This document shows, piece by piece, positions 1 to 12,519 of a stretch of DNA of 64,000 nt (position 1 is its first letter; each line of letters opens with the position of its first letter). The translations under genes were made by a program, and so were the position numbers. The stretch comes from Zeugodacus cucurbitae (taxonomy: Eukaryota; Arthropoda; Insecta; Diptera; Tephritidae): contig NC_071671.1 in the NCBI RefSeq assembly GCF_028554725.1, positions 5,994,001 through 6,058,000 of the forward strand, given 5' to 3'. Under the pieces are notes generated by a model. That model did not search any database and was not told the origin of the DNA. It saw nothing but the letters and a program-made list of their open reading frames with translations.

Positions 1-59
1 ATTGTTAAAATTTTTTGTTTATATAATTATATATTGTTTAGAAATGGTTTTTTGTTTAT

Positions 60-1515
60 CTATGACAACTTCTTGGCCTTCTGGTAGAGTGTGTCCACCA
101 CTTTGCCCATGCTATGTATGGTCTCCAAAACACGTTCGTAGGTTTTATCTACGGGTGTCTCTTCGAAAACGATAAGTACACCTTCGCCCTGATCCAAAAT
201 GCCGCTGAATTTTTTATCTAGAATCATTTGCGATAATTTCTTCTCCACTTGTGGCATGGGCAATTTAATGCATTCGGCAACATGAGAAACCTTGAAGGAA
301 AGAAAAAATTATTAAAATAATTAATATTACAATTTTTTTGTGCTCAGCAGCTTACCTGCACTCTCGAATATGGCTCAATGATGCGGCACAAATTCTGCTC
401 CAACATAGTGTCATACAAAGTGCCCAAATGCGCTTTCACAATTACATCTTCGGACAACTCCTTTTTATAGTCTTTCAAAGCATCTTGGAAATCGGCAAGT
501 GAACGTTTATGTGAAGCTTCTGCGACAGCCTTCATGGCGTCAATGTCACGACCCGAGTAAGTGATTGCCTGTAGCATTAGTATAAAATAATATAATAAGT
601 CAAACATTAAGTTATATATATGTTATTGCTCACCAATTTGCCGCTGACAATTTGATTGACATCCTCGGATTGCCCCAACATAATTTTGCACAACAACATG
701 TACTTTAAACCGGTTAAAGCTTTTGCGTTATCAACACTGTCGAAACTCTCGAAAGCCTCGTAGAAGTAGGAGAAAGCTGTTTTAAAATCACGTTCATCGG
801 CGGCATGTAGAATACCCGATTGCAAATCGAGCGCACCCTGCACCTTTGGCGGACAGTATATCGCATTGGCGGTTGTGCGTGCAGATGTGAGTGCGGCTCT
901 TGCTTTCGGTAGATTGCTAAGTGCATGATAAGTTTTGCTCTCCAACAATTGCACCTCAACCAATAGATTTTTGTCATCCAGTTTTTTCAATTCACGCAGC
1001 AATTGTGAACCGAGTGCCAAAGCATCTGTATACAAACCGGTATCGAAAAAGAGCGCAATCAGACGCGCCTCCAATGACTGACGTAAGAATGTGCGCTTCT
1101 CTTGTTTTGCCCACTCAATACAGTCTTTACATAATTGCACCTAAAGATAATATAAATAAGTTTCAACAAATAAATGTTAAATATAGGTTTATATACACAC
1201 CTCTATACCAGTACCAGCATCCATGTCCAAAAACATATCAACTAGCGTACGCACCATTTTGGCAGCCTTTGCTTTGCTTATCAAGCTCAAAAACGGTCGC
1301 GTCACCTTGATCAAATCGGCCAACTCTTTGGCCTTGCCTTCTTGCTTGTATAGCTCGCCAAGTTGCAGGATGCCCTGCTCCTTCAAACGAATTAACTCCT
1401 CATCATTTTCGGCTACCTCCTGTTCACGTACAATTTTATTTAACAAAGTGATACCCTCTTCCCGATTCACGCTTGTGAGGGCTTGAGCGCGTTCAAACAA
1501 CGTTGCTCCGGCCAT
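60..1515 (-). CDS. Rpn6: 26S proteasome regulatory subunit Rpn6 (PSMD11)
   Basis: Subunit of the 19S lid; Rpn6 clamps lid to core particle and helps load ubiquitinated substrates, in cytosol and nucleus. Four coding exons on the minus strand: 1515-1201, 1140-634, 568-356 and 290-60, all in phase 0, giving 421 aa, the usual family length (about 422). The ATG at 1513-1515 opens [11 protein letters not shown], the typical N-terminus. Helical TPR-like repeats fill exons 1-2; the PCI domain lies in the C-terminal third (exons 3-4), with the winged-helix stretch [20 protein letters not shown] and the C-terminal helix [14 protein letters not shown]. Introns are 60-70 bp with normal GT-AG ends. Stop is TAG at 62-60, so the 3' UTR continues off the left edge. 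Faces ave head-to-head. Identification is from sequence recognition and is firm. Confidence 0.97.
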
Positions 1516-2201
1516 TTTTCTGCTGCTGCAAATACGATTTTACAATATTCCCAAATGTTAGTTGTAGTTCTATGCGTGCACTTTGTATTTGCTTTGTATT
1601 AACTGTTTTATGCAATTTATTAAATGGAAATTTCGAGCTAAACTGTCGGAGACTTTTTATTGAGAATTAAATGAAAATCACTTTTTCGCTTTTCGCTTTG
1701 GTCTGAGTGGCAAAACAATGACAGTTCACGAACCGCCAGTCATGCAGAAATGCAGCCAACTTCATAGCAAAGTGCTGCCCAGCAAAAGAAATTGAGGAAT
1801 TACGGACTGCGTCATGAGCGAATAAAAATACTTGAAAAATATTTATATGTTAATATTAGCACAAAATAACAACAACAAAGTATTAAGAAACCCTTTTGTC
1901 AATATAATAACAAATTAATGGCATCAACATCAACAAACAAATTGTTAAATGTTGTGTATTTCATATTCAGAATTTCAACAGCTTTACAACACTGGGTTTG
2001 TTGTTTTGTTTTTGGTATCCTCCACAGAAGTAGCTGTCAAATTTATCCTATTACTTTTTTTTAGTTTTGCCATAATTCATTGTTAAGAATAAAATTACTA
2101 CAGCAAAATGCTGGATAATTATCGATAACGACAATATACAAAAATAAAATAAACATTATTTAGTAAATTATTCAAAGTAAACCACAAAACTGATTAGTGC
2201 A
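1516..2201. promoter_or_regulatory. Divergent promoter region, Rpn6 / ave
   Basis: This 686-bp stretch separates the two start codons and must hold both core promoters and 5' UTRs. No ORF. The only recognised element is the DRE-type octamer at 2120-2127. I see no clear TATA box, as expected for housekeeping promoters. Confidence 0.6.
2120..2127. promoter_or_regulatory. DRE octamer TATCGATA
   Basis: Perfect TATCGATA, the DNA replication-related element bound by DREF (and overlapping BEAF-32 CGATA sites) in Drosophila housekeeping promoters. It lies 75 bp upstream of the ave ATG, where a TSS-proximal DRE is expected. Function is inferred from the motif and its position only. Confidence 0.6.
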
Positions 2202-3058
2202 ATGGTTGAGGAAACAACACAAAGCAGCCGGCCGCGCATGAAGACCGCACGACCCAAGTCGGTGTGTCTATGGTCGGTAACCGATGTAAGGAAGTGGTAC
2301 ATGCGACACTGTGGGGAGTATCCACAATATCTGGAGCTCTTCTCAAAGGTATACATTATGAATTAAAGATTGCTAACAATAAAAAAGAAATGCAGCATAT
2401 TGAACTTACCTGAAGTCAACGCTCTGTTGATAGACGCTTGCTACTTTGGCTGCCATTGCTCTGTATATGCCACTAAATGTACTGCCAATACTTAAATGTT
2501 TCCGTTTTAATTTTTTTTTTATTATTTTATTATCCGTTTAGTGTTTGGTTTTATAAAAACTGCTAGTGATTGTATTGACGCTTGCGTTTTTCGTAATAAA
2601 GCTAATTTCACGTGTGGAGCAATGCCAACTAAATTTGAAATGTAAAAGTCAAAGTTAGAAAAAAAAGTTGATTTATTACAGTGTTTTGTATATACAGTTG
2701 AACTTCCCTAACTTGAATCATCATAGTCAATAAAAAAAGTTATTGAAAGTAATTTGTATGAAATTTGACTTTTATGTATTGCCAATTCAAGAGTTCGAGT
2801 TATGGCAGTTCAGCCGCATTTTATATGTACATGAGTGTGGCACTTTATTAATAAATATATTAATTTCATTTCCAGCACGAAATTACCGGCCGCGCTCTAC
2901 TGCGCATCAACGATTATTCACTGCAGAGAATGGGCATCAGTGATAGCGCTGATCGTGAGGCGATTTTCCGTGAGATATTAAAACAACGACTCAAAACTGA
3001 TATTATGGAAATACGTGATATGGAACGTGAGATCAACACCTACTACAATACAAGATAA
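2202..3058 (+). CDS. ave: Aveugle/HYP, SAM-domain adaptor of Ras-MAPK signalling
   Basis: Small SAM-domain protein which in Drosophila bridges CNK and KSR and so promotes RAF activation downstream of Ras. Two coding exons, 2202-2348 and 2876-3058, phase 0, give 109 aa, close to the Drosophila length (about 106). The SAM domain takes up most of the protein: WSVTDVRKWYMRHCGEYPQY in exon 1, then HEITGRALLRI and LQRMGISDSADREAIFREIL in exon 2. The C-terminal tail KTDIMEIRDMERE is nearly identical to the fly protein as I remember it. Donor AAG|GTATAC and acceptor TTCCAG|CAC bound a 527-bp intron. Neither exon is long enough to stand out as an ORF, so the gene was found by reading. Confidence 0.93.
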
Positions 3059-4320
3059 ATAAGCAGAATTTACTGTGTATTAGGGAAATCATAGACAAAT
3101 TAAGTGCACAATTTTAAGAGGACAACATTTTGATACAACATACATACATACATTCGTATGTAAAATGTAGCAGGCTTTACAGCGCATCCAAACGCACACA
3201 CACCAATTTTCAGCTAAGACAACTAAGCTAACAATGTTATACGTATAAAAAATGTGTCGATTAGCATCTAATATAGTTAAGTAGTTTAATGTTAGTGACA
3301 AAATTATGAAGCATGGAGCTATTGTTTACAAATTTTATTAATGCTGCAAATTGTTGAAAACCAATGAGCTGCATTGTTTAGCATTGAAAGTGCAAGTTTT
3401 ATTTTGTATTGCTAAAATACATGTTTTTTTTTTTCATTTTAAAGTTTTATGAAATTAAATATTTTTAAATTAATTAAAATTAAAATATTTGACAAAGAAA
3501 AACATTTAATTGAAGACAATTAACTGAAACACCACATAGCAATAATGTGAACGGTATAAAAATGTAGTTTACGCATATAAATATTGTGAAATTATATGCT
3601 TAAAATTAATTTATTAAGTCGTTGACTTGACTTTTATAATGATTAGTAGACAAATTGCACAAAATTTCCAATTGTTAGGCAACAAAAGACGTGTAAATTT
3701 CATTATATTTATACAATATAGAGATATTTTTTTAATTTAGTAGCAAAAATACTAAAATATAGTTTTAAATATAACATTTTATTTCATAGTTTGCGGTCTG
3801 CTTAAAAAAAAAATATTTAAAAATTAAAATTTTATGCACTTTACGATTTTATGCACAATACGAAATATAAAGTTATACGAAAGTTTACCTAATAATTATT
3901 GCTAATTTCGCATATTTTTTACAAATTTATAAATTACTAATACCATTACCATTTTTATTTGGACGTAATTATATTGTTAATTTATTGCAAAAATATATAA
4001 ATTAATATTTTTTTAACTAATAAGTAATTATAAGAGTATTGAAATTGCAATTGTTAAACAAATTTATAATGTGCAAATATACATATAATTTTTGCAAATA
4101 ATTTCTATGCATTTATTTATAAATAATACCAATATTATTAATACTAGAGACGCCAGGGTGTTCAAATTTTATTTGAAGCGCTTTCAAGCATCCATATGCG
4201 TATATTTGCTATGTAACGGTAGTTTTTTTTTTAAGTTTGTGCTTGCCCATAATTTTCAAAAGTTTTCACTTTATTTTTTTATAGCAATTGAGTATTTTCC
4301 AAACGCGCTGTAAACGTAAC
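3059..4320. other. Intergenic, convergent 3' ends of ave and trihelix gene
   Basis: Very AT-rich, with no coding signal on either strand. Holds the 3' UTRs of ave (plus) and of the minus-strand polyQ gene. Several AATAAA-type signals are possible; none can be singled out. Confidence 0.5.
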
Positions 4321-6666
4321 TCAGTCCTCTCGCTCCGTTTTCGGTGTGACCAGCTGCACATCAACGCTTTGCGCATTCGTATTTGCCTCCGGAGTAGCTG
4401 GCAACGACACGGTCAACGGAGTTTGTGTAATGACCGCAGTTGGTGCCGGCGCCAGCTTGGGCATAGCATTTGCCGTTAATTTGGTTGGTGTCAATATGGT
4501 AGCACTGCCAGTCACACCCGCTAAACTCGCGCCGCCTGGCACCGCGGTCGTGAAGACCAGTTTTGGTGGATTTAAGCGCATTTGTTGTGTGTGCGCCTGC
4601 ATTGCGGCCGCCACTTGTTGTTGTTGCTGTTGTAACACCTGTGTTTGCTGTTGTTGTTGCTGCTGCTGTTGTGTGAATAGTTTGGGTAGTTCGCCAAAGA
4701 AGCGTTCGACTGCGGAACGCTCGAAGTCGAAGCGCTCGCGTTCAAGCGCCAGCCGCTGTTGTTGTATTTCATTGTTCTCCATTTGTGCGTTGTGTATGTG
4801 ACGCAGCAGTATACGCATGCTGGCGGCTTCCTTGCGTGATAGCAATTCCTCGCGTCGCTGTTTGTCGTTCAACTGCTTTTGCTGGCGCTTATTGGCTGCC
4901 TTGGCTTTGGCTTCCTCGACTTTCTTGAGTAGTTGTTGCTGTTTTTGTTGTTTTTCCTTTTGAAGCTGTTGTGCCTGTGCTTGTTGCTCCTGCTGTTGTT
5001 GTTGCTGCTGCTGCTGTTGTTGCAATTGCTGTTGTTGTTGCGCCTGCTGTTGCTTTTGTTGTTGTTGTTGTTGGAGTAACGCCGCATTTATTTGCGGCAA
5101 CAAAGTTTTACTCAAAGCCGCATTTGCGCCACCTGCCGCAGCTTGATCAGCATTCACGAGCAGCAACTTCATGCCACCCGGACCCGTGGCCACAAAGCCA
5201 GCACTGGTGGGCGTACCCTGTGCGCCGCCTACACCCGCGGTGCCGCTGAGCAAAATGCGTCCTGACTGCAATGCGCCGCTGGCATTCAATGCATTCGGCA
5301 GCAGTTGGATTTGCGACTGATGTAGTGGCATCAATGGCGCTGGCGCTGTGGGTGTCGTGGCGGTTGGTGTTGTTGGTTTGGGTTGCATGAGGAAGTTGGT
5401 TGGTACCAAAGAGATCTTACCCTGCGGTGCCGATTGTGCGCTGGACGTGGTTGTGGTTGTTACTTTGGACGCATTGCCGGCGTTTGAAACAATCGTCAGT
5501 GGGCTTGAGACTGGTATAATTATGCTCGAGGAGGTGTCGGCCAAACGTTCGATGAGTGTGGGCATAATCGTATTTTGCGTTGAAACTGTGATAACGCCGT
5601 TCTCTTCGTCAGCATCCACATCGATAGGCTCCTCTTTGACCAGCGTGCTAGTCGTTGTGGTGGTCGCCTCTGCACACTGTTTTTGTAGCTGATTTAGTTT
5701 CGACTTATCACCATCCGTCGATTTACGCTTTACTGCTTTGACCAGCGGGAATTCTTCGCTATCCATGCTGTCATTTTCTTCCTTAATTTGCATATCTCCC
5801 AGATCATTGCTGTCGATGCTTCTGGTATCGGCGATGTGCTCCTCCCCATACTCACTGCCAAACTCCAAACTGCCATCGCTGGCCTTCGATATCTTGCGGC
5901 GTTTGGTTGCCGAAAGCGGTTTGGCGGTTTTCTCCGCTGCACTCGCAATGGCTGCAAAAGCTTCATCGTTAATATCCACCTCAACATCTGGTATGATGCC
6001 ATCATCAATGTCGTTCTTCGAAGCATTACCGTTACTCAACGCAACCAACTCATCCAGACCGTCATCACTTTCGGACACTGTACCGCCTATAAATGAAAAG
6101 AGCATTTAAAAATTTCTTCACATAAAAAATGTCCCTCGCATCTCTTTACCTTCTTCTAAAATTTTCTGTCTCCGCTCCTCACGCTCTTCACGCGCCTTCT
6201 CCAATTGATATTTAAGCGAAGGTGGTGGCACCTCATTCGGTCGCACACTAAAGATCGGTCGCTTCATAATCGCATCCATTTCGGCGTAATGTTTCCAAGT
6301 GGGCTCAGCAGCCGACGCCAAACCCGATTCGATTTCTTTCTTCAAACGATTGTAGAAACATTTGAGATTCTTCACACGTGTACTAATCTCTTCCGGCGAG
6401 CGATAGTAACCGTACTGCTGCATCTTTGAGGCGAGATCACAGAGCACCGCATGCTTTTTGTGCGCTATAATAAGTGTGCGCTGCACTTTCGGATCGCCCC
6501 ACAGTTGGATGAGCAGTTTTGTTTCGTCCGTATCAAAGTTAGGATTACGTCCGATACTGCAGGCTTTCTTTGAGCCCGAAATGCTGTTGAGTACGCGATT
6601 AGTGGACACCCATTGCTCACCGGAACGACGCTTCAGCTTTAAGCGCGCACTACTTTTCTGACTCAT
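4321..6666 (-). CDS. Trihelix / Myb-SANT-like polyglutamine DNA-binding protein
   Basis: Probable nuclear DNA-binding regulator; the Drosophila orthologue is not recognised by name. Exons 6666-6150 and 6086-4321, joined over a 63-bp intron (GAAG|GTAAAG, TTATAG|GCGG), encode 760 aa. Residues about 40-135 form an MSANTD/trihelix-like domain: FDTDETKLLIQLWGD, then the Tyr/Phe-spaced helices YYRSPEEISTRVKNLKCFYN and PTWKHYAEMDAIM. After it come a charged helix (EKAREEREERRQKILEE), an acidic linker with possible sumoylation-type IKEE and VKEEP motifs, a Ser/Thr/Ala-rich middle and several polyQ blocks (about residues 510-680). Between the polyQ blocks lies a charged Lys/Arg/Glu coiled coil (RQQKQLNDKQRREELLSRKE...). 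The polyQ comes from mixed CAG/CAA triplets and creates long shadow frames on both strands. Class is fairly sure; target and role are unknown. Confidence 0.85.
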
Positions 6667-9600
6667 TTTCTTTATGGACTAAACTCAGCTGCAGGAGATC
6701 AGTGTCTGGAATTAGCATAGACAATAAAAAATATGTATTTACATGGAAGTTATTGTAAGTTCTTATTCTATATGTTAGTATATATGCGAGAGAAATGCCA
6801 TAAGTCCTCACTATATTCAGTATTCAGTAGATACCACGACAATGAACAAGACATGGATCTTTTAACACAAATAATTGTGTGGAAAATTATTCACTCATGT
6901 TTTATTATCAACTCTGAAACTTCTATGAAGAAGAAGAAGAAAGACTTTAATAGGTGAATACCCTACACATTTCGTTTTGACAATCACTTCGAAAAGGTTT
7001 TTCTTAACAATAACACATAGAACACCTTGGTTATGATAGTTTTGATTTGTTTTCCTTCTCATTCGATATTCGTTCGACGCCAGTTCTATTTGTTCGGACT
7101 ATATATACCATGAAAAAAGCAAGAGGACGACAGCTGAGGGACTGAATCATTGATTTCAAGATTAAATACTAAGAAGTTGGACATTTACCGTCTTAATATC
7201 ACTGTTTCTAAGTATTTAAAAGCATACTTATAGGCGCGCGAGAAACCTATGATTGTATTATTGCGTTTATTTTTCATAAACTGTGCTTAAGAATATATGT
7301 ATATATGTATATTAAGAATATAAAAATTTTGAAAATATATAAAAATTCACAATTTTTTCTATATATTACCAATAAAATATAAAAACGTAGCATACCCATA
7401 GGCGCTGATTACATTATTATATGACTCCTAGCATGATCTGCATCTAATTTGTAAAGCAAAAATGTATGGAAAAAACATTTTCCACTAAATGACACATTGA
7501 ACATCGCTACTATCAAGGCACTCAACTCCAATTATGCCCAATTTTCAATAAGCTGACATATAACTGCACACAAACAATTATACGCTTGCATGCGCGCAAC
7601 CTCCTGCCCAACTACCGGCTACTTAGGTGGCGGCAGACACTCAACCCCATGCAAGATACGAAAAATACTCCAAAAACAGCCTAAAAGTATGCTAGTGGAA
7701 AAACACACACGCACTACACTACTTCAATAACGGTATATTTATTAACAGAACTACACAAATCACAAGAAAGATCAATATTAGTACAACTCTTTATATGTTC
7801 GTATGTGTAAAACTCCAAATTGGTAATAAATCAATTATTCTCGCCTGCACACGCGTTGCTTAAATTAAATTTATGCATATGCCACACCTGTACAACACCG
7901 GTTTGACGCGCGTCCTAACGGTAAACCTGTCTATGTCCTACTAAACGCAGGCGAGTCGGCAAAAGTGACGCACCAAGATTGTTCTAACGTGAACAGTTGA
8001 GCGCTACTGCGACTAAGGCACAACAGCGCAACTCCGTGGCGTACAACGTGTGATAAACGAGTGCACACACACGGACATAAATAAATAGTTAAAAAGAAAC
8101 CTTCACAAGGAAAGCCGTGAAGGACATAGCAACCCCTAGACAGCAACAATAAGCCACCAGACCAGCAGAAGCTCTAAAGTACACTTGGCAAGCCTAACCT
8201 CCCTCCAGCAAAACAGTTGTGGCAGTTATATACATATGTGGCACATATGAGTATGTGTGGAGGTGTAAATAATTTTCAGCTGAGCTCGTTGCTCAGCAGT
8301 CGTCCACTTATGCAGCTTGCGCTCACTCACTCGATTCGCTTCGGCTATACGCTTTCGTTTGCCTGTGTGTGTGTGTTTGTTATGGTAATCGGCTCACACA
8401 GCAGCACTTAAGCACACTTTCAGGCGTCTATCCTTGGTGCTACACCTTTTAGGCCGTATATTACATCGATATGTGCGCGCACGTTTATTTAATTTTCTCC
8501 CTTCTTTAATTTTTGGTATTTTTACTCGTATGCCTTCTAATTCACCACAACACTTTAGTTCCGTACGCGACGCCGCCTCACTTGCAACTGAATGTCACTT
8601 CGTTTCGTGCGTTTTGCTTGAGCTGGTGCAGCGCATGCATTGCAAAAGGGGGGTGGCGGTGGTAGGTTGTATTGCTTAGTGGCTTTGCTCGCCACTTCGT
8701 GCCTAGTTGAGTAGCTGGTTCGGTTTTGTGTTTTTAAGTCTGCTGTTCTGTATATTTTGTGTTGTGCGCAGCCTGACATGCGCAGTGGTAACGCAAAACA
8801 TTGTACTTATTGCATTTGTTGTTGCGCCTATTGCTCCTTATGACAATATTTATTGATTAATCGCAAAAGGAATATTATGGAAATTTCATAATTGTAATAT
8901 TTTGAGAGCATATTTGAAATCATACATATTTATTATAATGAAATTGAATAAACAAAGTTCTATAACTGTTTATACAAATCGTCCTTGAGTACATTATAAA
9001 ATAGTAGCCAAGCGTAGCTGACCATGCACTTAAGTAAGCTTAACTAAACATGTTTATCATTCATATAATCACCATTATGAAATGGTTTCATTGGTTTTAA
9101 AACATAAAAAAAAATCTTTTTATTTCAGAAAAGATCTCTTTTCCTTCACAAACAAAATGAAGTTTATGACCTAGCTCTAGTAACTTTTATTGATATCAGT
9201 TACAAAATAGTATTTCCGTTAGCATATCTTTGGGATCACCTCCAACATTTTGCAAGATTGCTTCGCTTTTAAGTTAGCTGTATACACAAAATTCCGATAA
9301 AATAACGTCCACATGGTTTCTCTAGTATAAAACAAATACTACTTGAGACCCCAAAACATCAGTCCCAATTCTCAAACGTTTCACTGTTAGATAAGTATGT
9401 CTCTACAATTGCTCTTCTTAAATCACCTGGTTGACAACATTAAAACTAGTTTACTAAAGATCTTCATTAACTTTCGAGGAACTGGGTTTGAGTACAAAGA
9501 CCTCATCGAAAGACCAAAATTTAAGTATTTGATCCATTAAAAACACAAAACGATAAACCGAATCATTGTTGGAAGGACTTGACTAGTTCATTCAATGTAA

Positions 9601-11218
9601 TGAAAATCAATGAGCCGTACCGATACTGCCTAAAATTTGTGAGTAAGTCTAGAAGGATAGAATATTTAATTATGTTTATTAATAAATCGTTCGTTTTTTT
9701 TAACTAGAAATACTAACCATCCTCTACATTATAACCTTTTGAAAAAAATTTAAGGTACAAATATATTTCCATATTCATACATATGTATGTACATAGGCTG
9801 TATCCAATATCACTTCGCTTTAACGTACCTACTCACCTCATCACACTTAACACGCTACATACAAAGTTTTCCCAACGCATCCGACACCTTTCTGCAAAAA
9901 CAAAAATGCAAAACTGTTAAAGATGAGAATATAAATTAAGTCAAGGGTAGTTTATGTGACAACATTAACTCAGCAGTGCGCTCACCACCTCCGCGGTGCC
10001 TACCAAAATGTAACAGTCGCGACAGCGAACTCAATATCAACAACAACAAATGAACAAATGCATATATTTTCGTTTATATACAAACATACAAAAATCCTTG
10101 CAAACATACGTACAAGTAGCCGGTCCGTCAGTAATCACAAATCTGCGCATAACATTTTGCTGCACATGCGCGATAGTTAGTTTCTCATTGTTGGGCATTG
10201 ACTTTTTCTTTTTCGTATTTGTAGCGAGCATACATAGTATTCTTTTCCTGGCAACATGCGCTCGTGCCTTGTGACGGGCAATTGTGCAGCTACTACCCCC
10301 TTCCAAAAAAAAAAAACAAAGGCTGTTGGTTGACGCGTGTTATTGGGAAATAAGTCAGCATACATACTTACATACATATATATATATTCGCATAGTGGTG
10401 GAGGCTGCTGCATGCGGATATGCATTTGTACAATTCTTTTTGTTGTTTTAGACTTTGAAGTCCTTTCTCCAGCCACTGTGCATGTGCATTTACTTAAGCG
10501 GTAAATTTATTTGCTCACTGAAGTGTTTGCAAGGCAGGCAGGTGAAATGAAATGTACAGATTTAGAGGTTTAAATGGCAATATGTATGGATAAAGAGGTG
10601 TACAAATTATTTTTGGAGCTTATTGAGTAGTTTTAATATTTGAATATTGATTTGAAGTTTATTAAAAATCTGTTGGACGCACTGTGTTATATTAAATTTA
10701 TTTATTGCAACATGTTAATATTATTTACGATATTTATACTACGTACTCTCATTCTTACCACAAATCCTTAACGAATTCAATAAAAATTTAACAATGAATT
10801 CATTTTCTGCAAATGATCCTCTTTCACTCCGCATTAGTAAATTAAATAGAACTTTAAAACATAATATTCGTGCAAGCAAACCATACCTGAGCATATCCAA
10901 TTAGTGTGTTCTGCTTTTTTTTAATCAATTGTATTAATTAATTCGAGATCTCTCACCAGTATAAATAAAATAAAATAAATTCAATTATAATATACAAATG
11001 ATTATATACCTACACACATACACATCCTAAACCACAAATTCAAATTTCGACAGTATTTAATCTATTACAAAACGTTGCTTAACAGTATTGCCAACAGTAT
11101 TTCAACAGCTGAACAATTTGACATTTCACTTTGACAATTGGTTGACAGCTGAAATAATTCTGCTAGGTGAATTTGTTGCGCTTCAAAGTGTGTATAGAAA
11201 CGAAAACAACCAGCAAAA
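6667..11218. other. Long intergenic stretch without a recognisable gene
   Basis: About 4.5 kb between the divergent trihelix and NDUFB4 genes. I find no protein with family similarity. Two sections (about 7,850-8,800 and 9,950-10,500) are less AT-rich, with CA/GT microsatellites and short open frames on both strands; these look like regulatory or untranslated exon DNA, not coding sequence. The far right end must contain the NDUFB4 promoter. Confidence 0.45.
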
Positions 11219-11644
11219 ATGCCTGAATTATCTTCAACCGAGAAGGAATTCCTGCGTCGCAAACATGAGCAGACAACAAAATTGCGTGCCGAATATTTGA
11301 AACAAATCTCAAACCCACACAGACATGCGACAGGCGAAGGTGGCACTTTGGTAAATATATTGTCGAATGCGCTGTTATGTCATCAATGGGCTATAGATTT
11401 ATTAAAACAATCATACTGCATTTGATTACAGTTCGATGCCGGTTTGGCGCGTTTCCAAGCGATGCGTGTCTCCAACTATGAACACTTCAGGCCTACCGGT
11501 GTAGCCTTCCGTGCTGGTATGTTCGCCGTAGTGTTGCCCATTGCTATCTATGCTTGGGCGCTGAAAGCCGAACGTGATGGTCGGGAACAGAAATACCGCA
11601 CAGGTCAAGTGGCATATAAGGATCGTCAATTCAAATTCATCTAA
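11219..11644 (+). CDS. NDUFB4: Complex I subunit NDUFB4 (ND-B15)
   Basis: Accessory subunit of mitochondrial NADH:ubiquinone oxidoreductase, in the membrane arm. Exons 11219-11350 and 11432-11644 (phase 0; TTTG|GTAAAT and TTACAG|TTCG) give 114 aa, a normal length. Visible features: N-terminal STEKEFLRRKHEQTTKLRAE, typical of B15, then a single membrane helix around GMFAVVLPIAIYAWALKAER and a basic C-terminal tail ending YKDRQFKFI. ATG at 11219 is the first in frame. It converges on Trs31, with only 159 bp between the two stop codons. Confidence 0.93.
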
Positions 11645-11803
11645 ATCGTTTCGAGGAAAGTGCATAATAAAATTGGCGTGTGGCAAAGATATAGCCAAAT
11701 TGAAAATGTGTGCATTCGTTTTTATTAATGATTAAACATAGTCTAATTAAAATGCAAATTGAACATAAAGTTGCAATAACTATAAATAAAAGTGCAGACA
11801 AAT

Positions 11804-12519
11804 CTATTTATCTTCCAATTGTTTATCGCGTGCAATAACACTATCCTCGAATTTGACCATGTATGTTGTGCCTTTATGCCAATGAGCCGTCACTTTGCAA
11901 GGCTGTGAGGAAAAAAATATGAATACATTAAATAGAGTGCAGTAGCGTTTAGCGTTTTAGTACTTACAAATCCAGAATGTTTTAGCACAGCCTCCACTAT
12001 ACCCGCTGTAAAATTCGCACAATTGAGCGTACTCTTATCCTTAGGTACACTTATAAATGTATTGACCATTGGCTCCTTCTCGATAATATAATAGGTGCAT
12101 TCATCGTCATTGGCATGCTCTAGCTTTTCTACCTCTTTGCCAAATAAATTCTTCCACACTGTTGTTTTTACAAATAACAGCATTTGTGTTAACTTTGTTT
12201 CACGTTTGCCATTGCGTTCACGCATAAAATACAAATCAATAACCCGTGTGCCTACATCTTGGCCAAGTGCATGCAATCTGTTATAATAAAATAAAATAAA
12301 TAAATAAAATTGCAAATATTTTCACATTTCTTGTATTACGCACCTGTTTTGTAGCTCCTGCACTGTGCTCACTTGACTCTGACAATACTGCACTATTTCA
12401 CTGAAAAGTAGCGCTACTATGCTTTGTGACACCTCGCCTTTACCTTTAGACAGTGGACGATCAAGTATATTTGTACGTGGACGCATTGACGATATTTTCA
12501 GTGCCTCCAATTTTTCCAT
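11804..12519 (-). CDS. Trs31: TRAPP complex subunit 5 (Trs31)
   Basis: Core subunit of the TRAPP Rab-GEF complex, needed for ER-Golgi traffic. Exons 12519-12344, 12277-11968 and 11902-11804 join in phase to 194 aa (human TRAPPC5 is 188). Landmarks of the Bet3/Trs31 fold: RPRTNILDRPLSKGKGEVS at the N-terminus, LFSEIVQYCQSQVSTVQELQ, LHALGQDVGTRVIDLYFMRE, then the C-terminal strand set with CANFTAGIVEAVLKHSGFPC and HWHKGTTYMVKFEDSVIARD. Introns are about 65 bp. The gene lies near Rpn6, as I recall for its Drosophila counterpart. Identification is secure. Confidence 0.95.

Noticed and set aside
4346..4801. Plus-strand open frame rich in Cys/Val opposite the polyQ protein
   Set aside because: It is the antisense shadow of CAG/CAA runs in the minus-strand trihelix gene; no start context, no family.
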